64,000 nt of DNA from Chryseobacterium sp. (GTDB taxonomy: Bacteria; Bacteroidota; Bacteroidia; Flavobacteriales; Weeksellaceae), in NCBI GenBank assembly GCA_031286615.1, contig JAITUA010000020.1:496001-560000 (forward strand), read 5' to 3'. Below are positions 42,894 to 51,676 of this stretch, in pieces; the stretch's first letter is position 1, and every line of letters starts with the position of its first letter. Below the pieces are notes generated by a model. It had not been told where the DNA came from, made no database searches, and saw only the letters and a list, made by a program, of their open reading frames with translations. A program made the translations under genes and the position numbers.

Positions 42894-43628
42894 ATGAATA
42901 AAAAAATATTATTAGTTCTTGCCTCTTCTTTGGCAATGTTTCAATATACAAATGCGCAGGTTAGAACAAATGGTTTCGCCAGCGGAAATATAAATGGACA
43001 AGGAGCCTTCTTAGACGCATCAGGAAGTACGGGAGGTTTTACAGATAGTGCTAACGACGGAAAAGGAATTGTTTTCCCTAGAACAGACTTAACTGCCTTT
43101 ACATTCGCAACTCCTGTTACTGATGAAGATAACTTCCCAACAGCTTATGACGGGATGATCGTTTATAACACCGCGACAGGAACAACAGTTTCTGGTGTTG
43201 CTACTGGTGTTACTCCTGGATACTACTATTTCTCGAATCCTACGGGAGGAACTGGAAATGGTTTTGCAACTTCTACCGGTAGATGGGTTTCGCTTTCAAC
43301 TTCACCTAAAGTAACTGTTGGAACAGCAGAAACAACTACAAATACTATTATAAATGTAAGCCCGGGAGTAGATAAGCAGCTTTATGTTATCAAAGGAACT
43401 TTCACTGCAAGTGGTACTTCTACAGCAGTTAATATCCCAGCTCCTGCAGGAATGACTACTATGTATGGTATTACAATCTATAAAGCGGGTACAAACACTG
43501 TTTACGATAGAAGTTTATATTCTTTTAATCCGGTTACAACTCCAGGAAACGCAATTACAGGCTCTCCTAGTATGTCTGTAGTGTATCCTAACGGTACATA
43601 CGATTATGTATTAGAATATTTAAAATAA
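42894..43628 (+). CDS. Secreted low-complexity protein 2
   Basis: A 244-residue protein with a signal peptide (MNKKILLVLASSLAMFQYTNA). The mature chain is rich in Gly, Thr, Ser and Asn with regular beta-strand spacing (for example GKGIVFPRTDLTAFTFATP and YDGMIVYNTATGTTV). It ends in SMSVVYPNGTYDYVLEYLK. It shares layout and composition with the preceding protein but is not a simple duplicate. No T9SS sorting domain of the usual type is visible. Function unknown; surface location is likely. Confidence 0.8.
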   Translation: MNKKILLVLASSLAMFQYTNAQVRTNGFASGNINGQGAFLDASGSTGGFTDSANDGKGIVFPRTDLTAFTFATPVTDEDNFPTAYDGMIVYNTATGTTVSGVATGVTPGYYYFSNPTGGTGNGFATSTGRWVSLSTSPKVTVGTAETTTNTIINVSPGVDKQLYVIKGTFTASGTSTAVNIPAPAGMTTMYGITIYKAGTNTVYDRSLYSFNPVTTPGNAITGSPSMSVVYPNGTYDYVLEYLK

Positions 43629-43650
43629 GACTTAATTTAATTACATATAA

Positions 43651-43678
43651 AAACCAATGAGAAATCATTGGTTTTTTT
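43651..43678 (+). terminator. Terminator after the secreted-protein genes
   Basis: AAACCAATGA (43651-43660) pairs perfectly with TCATTGGTTT (43665-43674) around a GAAA loop, followed by T residues. Confidence 0.9.
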
Positions 43679-44193
43679 ACTTTTAAGAGATTTCCGTTCA
43701 TTTATTTTTTCGGGTTATAAATCATCACTTATCCTTTTTTTTGAATAGCAAAAGTGGAAATTGGGTTAATAACGGATCAGTCTACAAATTTTAACAAAAT
43801 AGAAAGGTGTTAAAAAATAAATCTGATGTCTCATTTTATAAGAGCAGATGTCTTCTGTCAGAAAGGTTTCTCGGAATACGGTTCTTAAGACTTTAAATTT
43901 TTTAAGATTGATTTTCTGATTTTATTTTAACTTTATCGATTTTGTAATTTATTGATTATCAATGGATTTTAAAAGTGTGGAATTTAAATTATGCACAAAT
44001 TAGTTAATTATCTTAACTTTTTAAGCTTTTTTTTAACACTTTTTAACACTGTAGTCTAAAACCCCTGTTCATAGGGGGTTACAGCGATGTTTAACATTTG
44101 TTTAATGTTTCGTTAACGGTTTTTAACATATTGAATAGGGTTTTCTAAAGATTCCTGATACTTTTGCTCCGTCAAAACCAATAAAAGTTCAAA
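43679..44193. other. Long repeat-containing upstream region of the RlpA-like gene
   Basis: There are 515 bases without a recognisable gene. It holds a perfect tandem decamer TTTTAACACT (44031-44040 and 44041-44050), further TTTAAC motifs up to about 44128, the inverted repeat AACATT / AATGTT (44093-44109), and the hairpin AACCCC / GGGGTT (44060-44080). It ends with the -7 box at 44159-44166. The first 300 bases are AT-rich with nothing distinctive. Confidence 0.5.
44159..44166 (+). promoter_or_regulatory. -7 promoter box of the RlpA-like gene
   Basis: TACTTTTG matches TAnnTTTG exactly and lies 27 bases before the ATG at 44194. The TTTTAACACT repeats lie about 110 bases further upstream. Confidence 0.5.
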
Positions 44194-44565
44194 ATGATGA
44201 AAAGATTCATTCTCGTAATCATAATGATGATTTCAACCTTAGGTGTTTATTCTTTTACGAGTAATGCCTTAGATGCGAAAAAAACAAGTTATGCATCGTA
44301 CTACCACGATAAATTTAACGGTAGAAAAACTGCTAGCGGAGAAATCTTTGATAACTCAAAGTTTACTGCAGCAAACAGAACGCTTCCATTTGGAACAAAC
44401 GTTAAGGTTACTAACCTTAAAAATGGTAAAGAGGTAATAGTGAGAATTAATGATAGAGGACCTTACCATTCATCAAGATCTTTAGACATGTCTAAAGCTG
44501 CGTTCGATGAGATTGGAGATATCAGTCATGGTACAATTCCGGTCGAATATGAAATTGTCGATTAA
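44194..44565 (+). CDS. RlpA-like septal/cell-wall protein (double-psi beta-barrel)
   Basis: A 123-residue protein with an N-terminal hydrophobic signal (ILVIIMMISTLGVYSFTSNA) followed directly by a double-psi beta-barrel: ASYYHDKFNGRKTASGEIFD, FGTNVKVTNLKNGKEVIVRI and NDRGPYHSSRSLDMSKAAF. The core matches RlpA, whose members are lytic transglycosylases on denuded peptidoglycan or lytically inactive. There is no SPOR domain, so recruitment to septa by that route is not expected. Two adjacent ATGs (44194 and 44197) are possible starts. Monocistronic. Confidence 0.88.
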   Translation: MMKRFILVIIMMISTLGVYSFTSNALDAKKTSYASYYHDKFNGRKTASGEIFDNSKFTAANRTLPFGTNVKVTNLKNGKEVIVRINDRGPYHSSRSLDMSKAAFDEIGDISHGTIPVEYEIVD

Positions 44566-44584
44566 TTTTATGATTTAAATTAAA

Positions 44585-44613
44585 AAAAAGCCAGCTGATG
44601 CAGCTGGCTTTTT
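44585..44613. terminator. Bidirectional terminator between the RlpA-like gene and xth
   Basis: AAAAAGCCAGCTG (44585-44597) and CAGCTGGCTTTTT (44601-44613) form a perfect 13-bp stem with an ATG loop and A/T runs on both sides, serving the convergent genes. Confidence 0.92.
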
Positions 44614-44634
44614 GTATGCGGTAATGTCCGGTGA

Positions 44635-45399
44635 TTATACATCCAATTCCAATAAAGCAGGACAATGATCAGAATGTACAGCTTCTTTTAAAATAACAGC
44701 TCTGGAGAGCTTATCCTTTAAACTGTAGGAGGTAAAGTTATAATCCAGTCTCCATCCTTTGTTTCTGGCCCTGGAATTTTGTCTGTAGCTCCACCATGTA
44801 TAATTGTCAGGATCATTATTAAAAAACCTGAAACTATCTATCAGTTCACATTCATTAATGAAATTGGTCATCCACTCTCTTTCCATAGGAAGAAACCCTG
44901 AAACATTTTTTAACCCAATTGGATTGTGAATATCAATCGCTTCATGACAAATATTAAAATCACCCGATATAATAAGGTTGGGGATTTCTTTCTTTAAATC
45001 TTTGATATACTCAAGGAAGTCATGGCAGAACTGCATTTTAAAATCCAGTCTCTCAATATTTGATGCAGAAGGAACATACACGGAAATAGCTGAAAAACCA
45101 TCAAAATCTGCGCGGATGATTCTCCCTTCATTATCATAGCTTTCGATACCGCAGCCATACTCTACATAATTGGGTTTTATTTTTGAGGCAATTCCGACCC
45201 CGCTGTAGCCTTTTCTTACGGCTGAGTGCCAATAACTGTGATAACCTAGTTTTTCAAGACTTTCGATGTCTATCTGATCGTTTCCGGCCTTACTCTCCTG
45301 AATACAGATAATATCCGGATCAGCAGTCTTTAGCCAGCCCAGGAAATCTTTCGTAAAAGCGGCTCTGATTCCATTGACGTTGTATGTAATTAATCTCAT
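44635..45399 (-). CDS. xth: Exodeoxyribonuclease III
   Basis: A 254-residue endonuclease/exonuclease/phosphatase-fold enzyme that cuts at abasic sites and degrades 3' ends. Visible motifs are ITYNVNGIRAAFTKDFLGWL, the metal glutamate in CIQESKA, SGDFNICHEAIDIHNP, and the C-terminal YNFTSYSLKD and HSDHCPALLELDV with the catalytic Asp-His pair. Length is standard. Its ATG overlaps the stop of the upstream YciI-like gene by one base, so the two are co-translated. Confidence 0.95.
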   Translation of the reverse strand: MRLITYNVNGIRAAFTKDFLGWLKTADPDIICIQESKAGNDQIDIESLEKLGYHSYWHSAVRKGYSGVGIASKIKPNYVEYGCGIESYDNEGRIIRADFDGFSAISVYVPSASNIERLDFKMQFCHDFLEYIKDLKKEIPNLIISGDFNICHEAIDIHNPIGLKNVSGFLPMEREWMTNFINECELIDSFRFFNNDPDNYTWWSYRQNSRARNKGWRLDYNFTSYSLKDKLSRAVILKEAVHSDHCPALLELDV

Positions 45400-45689
45400 T
45401 AGTCTTCTATAAAAAGTTTAAAATTTTCATTGTATTTCGAAGGGATAAATTCAGTGATATCATAATCCGCTACCTGATGAATATAAAAAGGATCTTCAGC
45501 AATGATCTGTTCAATTTCATTTTTAGATTCCGCATTAGCTATGATAATACCTCCCGTTCTGGGTTCTTTTCTTCCCGAAGCAATAAATTGTCCGGATTCA
45601 TAATGCTTATTAAGGAAAATATTGTGTTGGGGAATAAGACGTTCTACATTTTCAATAGAACTCTTGTAGGTAAGCGAAATAATAAACAT
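45399..45689 (-). CDS. YciI-like family protein
   Basis: A 96-residue protein with the YciI ferredoxin-like fold pattern: MFIISLTYKSSIENVERLIP at the start, then HNIFLNKHYESGQFIASGRK, a glycine-rich TGGIIIANAES strand and the DPFYIHQVADYDITEF ending. The family's conserved His-Asp residues are present in HNIFLNKHY and DPF. No reaction is established for most members. It is the first gene of the two-gene unit with xth. Confidence 0.85.
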   Translation of the reverse strand: MFIISLTYKSSIENVERLIPQHNIFLNKHYESGQFIASGRKEPRTGGIIIANAESKNEIEQIIAEDPFYIHQVADYDITEFIPSKYNENFKLFIED

Positions 45690-45725
45690 GATTTATTTTT
45701 TACGAAGATATGAACTATAAAAAAG

Positions 45726-45757
45726 AAGCGGAAAAAATCATTCGATTTTTTCCGCTT
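45726..45757 (-). terminator. Terminator after porX
   Basis: AAGCGGAAAAAATC (45726-45739) and GATTTTTTCCGCTT (45744-45757) form a perfect 14-bp stem with an ATTC loop. It lies between the porX stop and the YciI gene on the minus strand. Confidence 0.85.
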
Positions 45758-45789
45758 TAGACCCAAAATTAAATAAACTATGAAAAAAA

Positions 45790-47334
45790 CTACTTGGGTT
45801 CTAAAATGCTGATAGGAATAATACACTCTTCCAGTGAAATTCCTCCATGCTGGTAGGTTTCTTTATAGTAATTAACAAAATGATTGTAATTTTTTGGATA
45901 AGCCAGGAATATATTGTTTTTAGCAAAAATATATTTCGAGCTTAAGTTTCCTTTTGGAAGGAAAAGTTTTTCAGGATTGGTAATTGCCCATACGTCACTG
46001 TCATCATATGTTAAACTTTTACCTGTTTTATATCTGATATTCGTAGAAGTTTCTCTGTCTCCCACCACTTTACTTGGCTTTTTAACATATACCGTTCCGT
46101 GGTCTGTAGTGATGACCAGTTTATAGCCATTTTCTGCCGCTGTTTTTATAATCTTCAGTAAAGAAGAGTTTTCAAACCAGTTGAAGGTAAGAGAACGGAA
46201 GGTTTTATCATCACGGATCAGCTGATCTACGATATGGTTGTCTGTTTTAGCATGGGAAAGAATATCAATAAAGTTATATACGATGACCAACAGATCATTG
46301 TTTTTATGCTGGTTGAAATCATCATAGATTTTTCTTTCAAAATCGGCATTCAGTACCTTCAGATACTTCATGGATTTTGAACCCAAACCTATTCTCTTCA
46401 TTTGATCTTCGAGGAAGTCACGCTCAAATTCATTTTTATTTCCCTCTTCATTATCATTAAACCATTTATCAGGGAAGCGTTTTTCAATTTCAGAAGGCAT
46501 TAATCCTGCAAAGAAAGAGTTTCTCGCATACTGTGTAGCGGTAGGAAGGATACTGTAGTAATAATCTTCCGAAATTTTATTGTAATATTTTGTAAACAAA
46601 GGTTCAATCACTTTCCACTGGTCATAACGAAGGTTGTCCACCATCAGCAAAAGAACTTTTTCTTTTTCAACTTCAGGTTTTACTTTCTCCTTGAAAAGGG
46701 TGTGGCTCATGAGAGGTTTGTCTGAATCAACAAGCCAGTCTGTATAGTTTTTTTCAATAAACTTGGCAAACTGAATATTGGCTTCTTCTTTCTGAGACTG
46801 CAGAAGGTCTGCAAATTCATTATCCGCTACCTTGTCAAATTTAATCTCCCAGCTAAGGATCTTTTTATAATATTCTGCCCATTCCTGATAGGTTCTCAGG
46901 TATGAAAGTTCCATAGAAAGGTTTCTGAATTCCTGCTGATACTGCAAAATTGTTTTTTGCTCAACAAGATTATCCTCCTGAAGGTTTTTCTTTAGGGAAA
47001 GTAATATCTGGTTAGGATTTACAGGCTTCAATATATAATCGGCAATCTGAGATCCGATAGCCTCTTCCATAATGTGTTCTTCTTCGCTTTTGGTAACCAT
47101 CACAATTTTTAAGGAGTTATCTTTTTCCTTAATCATAGGAATAGCTTCAAGTCCGGAGATACCCGGCATATTTTCATCAATTAATGTTAAAGCAAATTTC
47201 TCTGAATCCATAAGTTCCAAAGCCTCATTCACATTATTAACGGGGGTTACCTGGTAGCCCTTCTTTTCTAAAAATACAATATGAGGTTTAAGTAAATCTA
47301 TTTCATCATCGATCCATAATATCTTTTCTGACAT
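45790..47334 (-). CDS. porX: Type IX secretion regulator: response regulator with PglZ domain
   Basis: A 514-residue two-domain protein. Residues 1-120 are a receiver domain (ILWIDDEIDLLKPH, phospho-acceptor Asp53 in LIDENMPG, and the conserved Lys in YILKPVNP). The C-terminal 300 residues are a PglZ/alkaline-phosphatase-fold domain, with VLLLMVDNLRYDQW, GLMPSEIEKRFPD and VITTDHGTVYV carrying metal ligands. This layout is that of PorX, which with the PorY kinase controls T9SS genes in Bacteroidota and has phosphodiesterase activity on oligonucleotides. No porY or T9SS core gene is nearby. Single gene with its own terminator. Confidence 0.93.
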   Translation of the reverse strand: MSEKILWIDDEIDLLKPHIVFLEKKGYQVTPVNNVNEALELMDSEKFALTLIDENMPGISGLEAIPMIKEKDNSLKIVMVTKSEEEHIMEEAIGSQIADYILKPVNPNQILLSLKKNLQEDNLVEQKTILQYQQEFRNLSMELSYLRTYQEWAEYYKKILSWEIKFDKVADNEFADLLQSQKEEANIQFAKFIEKNYTDWLVDSDKPLMSHTLFKEKVKPEVEKEKVLLLMVDNLRYDQWKVIEPLFTKYYNKISEDYYYSILPTATQYARNSFFAGLMPSEIEKRFPDKWFNDNEEGNKNEFERDFLEDQMKRIGLGSKSMKYLKVLNADFERKIYDDFNQHKNNDLLVIVYNFIDILSHAKTDNHIVDQLIRDDKTFRSLTFNWFENSSLLKIIKTAAENGYKLVITTDHGTVYVKKPSKVVGDRETSTNIRYKTGKSLTYDDSDVWAITNPEKLFLPKGNLSSKYIFAKNNIFLAYPKNYNHFVNYYKETYQHGGISLEECIIPISILEPK

Positions 47335-47465
47335 AATTTATTTTTTACATGGTTATTCTATCAAAATGTTGACCAAATCCTTTTAAAATCTCACAAAATA
47401 GAAATATTAAAAGTTAAATATTAGTTAAATGAAAATACTGTTTGATATTTCACTTTTTTGTTTCG

Positions 47466-49106
47466 TTAATCATTGGTTTTTATATATTCCAAAGCCCTTT
47501 CTAAGACTTCATCTTTCCCGTTTTTAAGCCCTTCTACAGTCGGTTTTACAAGAATATCGGGAGTGATTCCTATTCTCTGCGTTTCCCTTCCGTCAGGATA
47601 ATAAGCCCCAAGTCCTGTAAACCGGGTATCAAGATCGGCAATTTTAAACATAATCACATCTCCGTTGGCTCCTGAAGTATTGCTTCCGATAATTTTAGCG
47701 TTCGGATGTTGCTTGAACATCATTGTTGTGGTCTCTGCCTGACTTTGCGTATTCTCATCTACTAAAACGATTACATTCCCTTTATAGTATTCAGGGTTTT
47801 TCCTGCCGGTAACATTTTTTCTGCTGTAAAATTTACCGGGATAATCAGGATCAGGAAAAGTAAACTGATAATATACGGACGGCACAGGAAGCAAAAGATA
47901 GCTTAAAGGGATAATCGTTTGCTTTGGATAATTTCTAAGATCAAAGATAATAGATTTTGAAGATTTTAAGCTGTTGTACATTTCATCCAGATCTTCCTTT
48001 TCTATAATCTCCATATTAACATAGCCTATTTTCTTTTCCTTATCTATGAACTTCCATTTTCGGGGAGCTTTATTTTTTTCATGAAGAATATCTTTGGCAA
48101 AATACGTTTTGGTTTTGATTTCCAGGTTTTGCCCTTCTCTCTCAATTTTTACAGAAATAGAATCACTGTTACTGAAGAGAAGTTTGCTTTTTGCTTTGTT
48201 GAATTTTCCCCAGGAATTGGAGGCGGGAATATATTTTCCAAGACTGTTGACGATTTGCGGAATCGTTTTACCTTCAATATCATAAATAACATCTCCTACA
48301 TGAAGCGGGCTTTTATCCCTGAATTTTGTTGCATTGATTTTTGTAATCACAAGTTTTCCTTCGGCATAAGAATAATCTACAGGCACACTTCGGCTTCCGT
48401 ATTGATGAAGCTGAATTTCCTTTGACGAAAGATAGGCATGGGAGTCATCTGTTTTGGTAACCAGTTCCGCCAATGTTAAATGATAACTTTCATCAGTATC
48501 AATCATAAGAAATTTGGGAATCATTTCTGTAAGGACATCATTCCAGTTCTGATCAGTTTCATACTTATAAGGAAAAAAATACTCTACATAATTCCAGTAT
48601 CTGAATAGCTCCAGTAAGCTGATCTTTTCTGAAGTGAATTTTGAACCGTAAGATTTTTCATTTCTGAAATATATTTTTCTTCCGCCTTTCCCGAAATAAT
48701 GATTATCTCCTAGATTCCGGTTGTTTTCAATGTAACGAAGCTTTTGAGACAGATCTCTGGAGAAAATTTGACGGTTATCTATCCAGCTCAGATCAAAATT
48801 TTTAAGAAAATACACTTTATCATCCTTTATTGGGCATTCTTTGCAAGTGGGAACTTCTCCGAGACTTTTGATCCAGTCAACGTAAAAATTATTCAACACC
48901 TCTTTGTCGTTAATAGATTCAAGTTCGTCAATCTTCTGAAAAAGCTGTTTATCCCAGTTCAGATTTCCTTTTGCTACATGAGGATGGTAATATTTTAAAA
49001 ATCCCCATATTCTGCAAAGGGATTCTAATTTTTGTGTTTCAGTTATAATTTGTGCGGAAAAATTTAAACTTAAAAATAATAAAAGGAAAAGAGAATACTT
49101 TCTCAT
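47466..49106 (-). CDS. S41 family (C-terminal processing) peptidase, exported
   Basis: A 546-residue protein with a signal peptide (SLFLLLFLSLNFSAQ). It has a helical N-terminal region (KLESLCRIWGFLKYYHPHVA), a PDZ-like part (HVGDVIYDIEGKTIPQIVNS) and the S41 protease core ending with VDENTQSQAETTTMMFKQHP (likely catalytic Ser in TQSQAE) and IGSNTSGANGDV. It is probably periplasmic or outer-membrane-facing. Substrate unknown. It has its own promoter with a flanking inverted repeat and is transcribed away from the HD-domain gene. Confidence 0.88.
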   Translation of the reverse strand: MRKYSLFLLLFLSLNFSAQIITETQKLESLCRIWGFLKYYHPHVAKGNLNWDKQLFQKIDELESINDKEVLNNFYVDWIKSLGEVPTCKECPIKDDKVYFLKNFDLSWIDNRQIFSRDLSQKLRYIENNRNLGDNHYFGKGGRKIYFRNEKSYGSKFTSEKISLLELFRYWNYVEYFFPYKYETDQNWNDVLTEMIPKFLMIDTDESYHLTLAELVTKTDDSHAYLSSKEIQLHQYGSRSVPVDYSYAEGKLVITKINATKFRDKSPLHVGDVIYDIEGKTIPQIVNSLGKYIPASNSWGKFNKAKSKLLFSNSDSISVKIEREGQNLEIKTKTYFAKDILHEKNKAPRKWKFIDKEKKIGYVNMEIIEKEDLDEMYNSLKSSKSIIFDLRNYPKQTIIPLSYLLLPVPSVYYQFTFPDPDYPGKFYSRKNVTGRKNPEYYKGNVIVLVDENTQSQAETTTMMFKQHPNAKIIGSNTSGANGDVIMFKIADLDTRFTGLGAYYPDGRETQRIGITPDILVKPTVEGLKNGKDEVLERALEYIKTND

Positions 49107-49110
49107 TAAG

Positions 49111-49150
49111 GGTTATCGTGTTTTCTCTCAAAGGTAGTCCTTTGCGATAA
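49111..49150. promoter_or_regulatory. Inverted repeat around the S41 peptidase promoter
   Basis: GTTATCG (49111-49117) and CGATAAC (49144-49150) are perfect inverted copies that bracket the -7 box and the predicted start. They could bind a regulator as two half-sites or form a DNA loop. Confidence 0.4.
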
Positions 49151-49159
49151 CAACTGCAA
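49128..49159 (-). promoter_or_regulatory. Promoter of the S41 peptidase gene
   Basis: On the minus strand TTTG (49156-49159), a 20-base spacer and TACCTTTG (49128-49135) form a good -33/-7 pair. The start site would be near 49124, within a short leader before the ATG at 49106. Confidence 0.65.
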
Positions 49160-49317
49160 AAGGTTTTCAAAAAAAATATTGAATTAAAAATAAAAATGAG
49201 TCGGAGAGATTTTCAATGAGATAAAGAAGGTATTATTTGTAAAAAATATGAATGATATCAGTTTTTAAACTCTATCTTTTAATAGTAATTTAATAAAAGC
49301 CTAAACTTTAAAATGCC

Positions 49318-49325
49318 TAACTTTG
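49318..49325 (+). promoter_or_regulatory. -7 promoter box of the HD phosphohydrolase gene
   Basis: TAACTTTG matches the consensus and ends 21 bases before the ATG at 49347. It overlaps the upstream in-frame start at 49323, supporting the later ATG. Confidence 0.5.
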
Positions 49326-49346
49326 TTTACTAATATTGACGTTTCA

Positions 49347-50573
49347 ATGCAGAATAAGCTAAAAATCATCAACGATCCTGTTCATGGATTTATCAAAATT
49401 CCTCACGAAATTTTATTTGATATCATAGAGCATCCTTACTTTCAGAGGTTAAGAAGAATCGGGCAGACCGGGCTTTTAAACCTGATATTTCCGGGAGCTA
49501 CTCATACAAGATTTCACCATGCCCTGGGAGCAATGCACCTGATGTTTACTGCATTGGAAACATTAAAGCAGAAAGGGGTTAAGATTTCTGAGGAAGAGGA
49601 AAAAGGAGCGATGCTGGCCATTCTTATGCATGATATTGGTCATGGTCCGTTTTCTCATGCGTTGGAAAGTATGCTCATGGATGACTGGCATCATGAAAAC
49701 TTGTCTTTACTCCTGATGAACAAGCTGAATGAGGAATTTGACGGTCAGTTATCAATGGCTATCGAAATGTTTCAGGGGAAATATCATAGAAAATTTTTCA
49801 ACCAACTGATTTCTTCCCAGCTGGATGTAGACCGTTTGGATTATCTGAAAAGAGACAGTTTTTTTACCGGCGTATCGGAAGGAAATATTAATACCCAGAG
49901 AATTATTTCCATGATGAATGTCTGTGAGGAAGGTGAACTGGTAATTGATGCGAAAGGAATTTATTCCATTGAAAATTTTCTTACAGCCAGAATGTTTATG
50001 TACTGGCAGGTGTATTATCATAAAACGTCAGCTTTAGCAGAATTTCTTTTGGTTAAGATCCTTGAAAGAGCAAAATATCTTATTTCTCAGGGAACAGAGC
50101 TTCCTGCAACGGATAACCTGAAGTATTTTTTATACCGCGAAAAGAGTGGTGCAACGGATGAAGATATAGAGCGGTTTACCAGTCTTGATGATAATGATGT
50201 GATCCAGGCGATGAAAGAATGGCAGAATGCGGATGATTTTGTGTTGTCCTATTGGTGTAAATGTGTAATTCAGAGAAATTTACCTAAAACAATTATTTCA
50301 TCACATCCATTTGGCAAGGAAATAATTGATGAAAAAGTAAAAAATACCAATGTATTTTTCAAAATTGATAATGGAAAAGAATTGGTTCATGAAATAAAAA
50401 GAAAACTTTTGCCCTATCATGCGGAGAAGCAGCCCATCTATTTACTACATAAAAATGGTAAGAGAACAAGGCTTCATGAGTCAGAAGATCAGCTTTTATC
50501 AGGGTTAATTGTAAATAAGACGACCCGCTATATCCTTATGTTTCCAAGAGATATCTCAAGGGTAGACTCTTAA
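49347..50573 (+). CDS. HD-domain phosphohydrolase (dNTPase-like)
   Basis: A 408-residue HD-superfamily protein. It has NDPVHGFIKIPHEILFDII, then HPYFQRLRRIGQTGLLNLIF, the first metal histidine in RFHHALG (His57/58), the HD pair in LMHDIGHGPFSHALE (His95-Asp96) and the later aspartate in LDVDRLDYLKRDSF. This is the pattern of the YdhJ/SAMHD1-like group, which hydrolyses dNTPs or related nucleotides; the substrate here is unproven. It lies just upstream of lpxD but has its own promoter box, and lpxD has one too. Confidence 0.88.
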   Translation: MQNKLKIINDPVHGFIKIPHEILFDIIEHPYFQRLRRIGQTGLLNLIFPGATHTRFHHALGAMHLMFTALETLKQKGVKISEEEEKGAMLAILMHDIGHGPFSHALESMLMDDWHHENLSLLLMNKLNEEFDGQLSMAIEMFQGKYHRKFFNQLISSQLDVDRLDYLKRDSFFTGVSEGNINTQRIISMMNVCEEGELVIDAKGIYSIENFLTARMFMYWQVYYHKTSALAEFLLVKILERAKYLISQGTELPATDNLKYFLYREKSGATDEDIERFTSLDDNDVIQAMKEWQNADDFVLSYWCKCVIQRNLPKTIISSHPFGKEIIDEKVKNTNVFFKIDNGKELVHEIKRKLLPYHAEKQPIYLLHKNGKRTRLHESEDQLLSGLIVNKTTRYILMFPRDISRVDS

Positions 50574-50609
50574 ATAATATTAAAATTTACGATCTGAAAC
50601 CAAAAAATG

Positions 50610-50638
50610 TTTGCAAATTCTAGAATTTCTTATCTTTG
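50610..50638 (+). promoter_or_regulatory. Promoter of lpxD
   Basis: TTTG (50610-50613), a 17-base spacer and TATCTTTG (50631-50638) fit the consensus perfectly. The ATG at 50645 follows after only six bases, so the transcript would have almost no leader. Confidence 0.7.
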
Positions 50639-50644
50639 CAGAAT

Positions 50645-51676
50645 ATGGAATTTACAGCTTCGCAAATTGCAAGTTTTATTGACGGAAAAATAATAGGTGA
50701 CGAGAATGCACTTATTACAGGGGTTTCACCAATTGAAAATGGGGAATCAGGACATCTTTCTTTTATAGCACAAGATAGATTTTCTCATTTCTTGGATACC
50801 TCACGATGCTCTGTTATCATCATTTCGGAAAAACTTCTCGAGAAAAATAGTTATAACCCTACCTTAATCGTTGTAAAAGATGCTTATCTTTCTTTTCAGA
50901 TCCTGATGAATTTATATCAGGAAATGCAGGGAAGAAAAGAAGGTATTGAAAATGGTTCTTCCATTCACGATACGGCTGTCATAGGAGATAAAGCCTATAT
51001 CGGAGCATTTACGTATGTTTCCGAAAAAGCTAAAATTGGGGAAGGGGCGCAGATCTATCCACATGTATATATAGGAAAAGGAGTGAAAATTGGTAAAAAC
51101 TGCAAAATAGACAGTGGTGCCAGAATCTATGACTATTGTATTATTGGGGATAACTGTGTAATTCATTCCAATACGGTAATTGGAGGTGACGGTTTTGGTT
51201 TCCAGCCAACTGCCGAAGGTTTCAAAAAAATACCACAGCTTGGAAATGTAATTATTGAAGACGATGTTGAGATCGGTTCCAACTGTAGTATAGACAGAGC
51301 GACAATAGGTTCTACTGTTATAGGAAAAGGAACTAAAATTGATAACCTGATTCAGATTGCCCACAATGTGAAAATAGGTCAGAACAATGTAATTGCAGCA
51401 CAGGCAGGAATTGCAGGTTCCACTACAATTGGTGACTGGAACCAGATTGGGGGACAGGTAGGTGTTGTAGGACATATCAAAATAGGAAATCAGGTGAAAA
51501 TTCAGGCTCAGAGTGGTGTGAATTCCAGCGTTAATGATAGAGAAACACTGTATGGCTCACCAGCCATCAGTTATAATGACTATTTGAGGAGTTATGTTCA
51601 TTTCAGGAATCTTCCTGGAATAGTAAATAGAATAAATAATCTTGAGAATAACTCAAAAGATAATACTAATGAGTGA
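50645..51676 (+). CDS. lpxD: UDP-3-O-acylglucosamine N-acyltransferase
   Basis: A 343-residue trimeric left-handed beta-helix enzyme that adds the second 3-hydroxyacyl chain in lipid A synthesis. An N-terminal uridine-binding domain (to about residue 100) is followed by hexapeptide repeats. Motifs are [38 protein letters not shown] and the catalytic histidine in QIAHNVKIG. The ATG at 50645 ([15 protein letters not shown]) is preferred over a TTG three codons earlier because it matches the usual LpxD N-terminus and the TTG lies in the -7 box. Its end overlaps lpxC-fabZ by 8 bases. First gene of the lipid A operon. Confidence 0.93.
   Translation: MEFTASQIASFIDGKIIGDENALITGVSPIENGESGHLSFIAQDRFSHFLDTSRCSVIIISEKLLEKNSYNPTLIVVKDAYLSFQILMNLYQEMQGRKEGIENGSSIHDTAVIGDKAYIGAFTYVSEKAKIGEGAQIYPHVYIGKGVKIGKNCKIDSGARIYDYCIIGDNCVIHSNTVIGGDGFGFQPTAEGFKKIPQLGNVIIEDDVEIGSNCSIDRATIGSTVIGKGTKIDNLIQIAHNVKIGQNNVIAAQAGIAGSTTIGDWNQIGGQVGVVGHIKIGNQVKIQAQSGVNSSVNDRETLYGSPAISYNDYLRSYVHFRNLPGIVNRINNLENNSKDNTNE

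Noticed and set aside
42236..43628. Secreted protein pair considered as phage tail fibres
   Set aside because: There are no other phage genes nearby and both proteins have signal peptides, which phage structural proteins would not.
50912..51475. A 187-codon open frame on the minus strand inside lpxD
   Set aside because: It is the antisense shadow of a hexapeptide-repeat gene; composition and lack of family pattern show it is not a gene.
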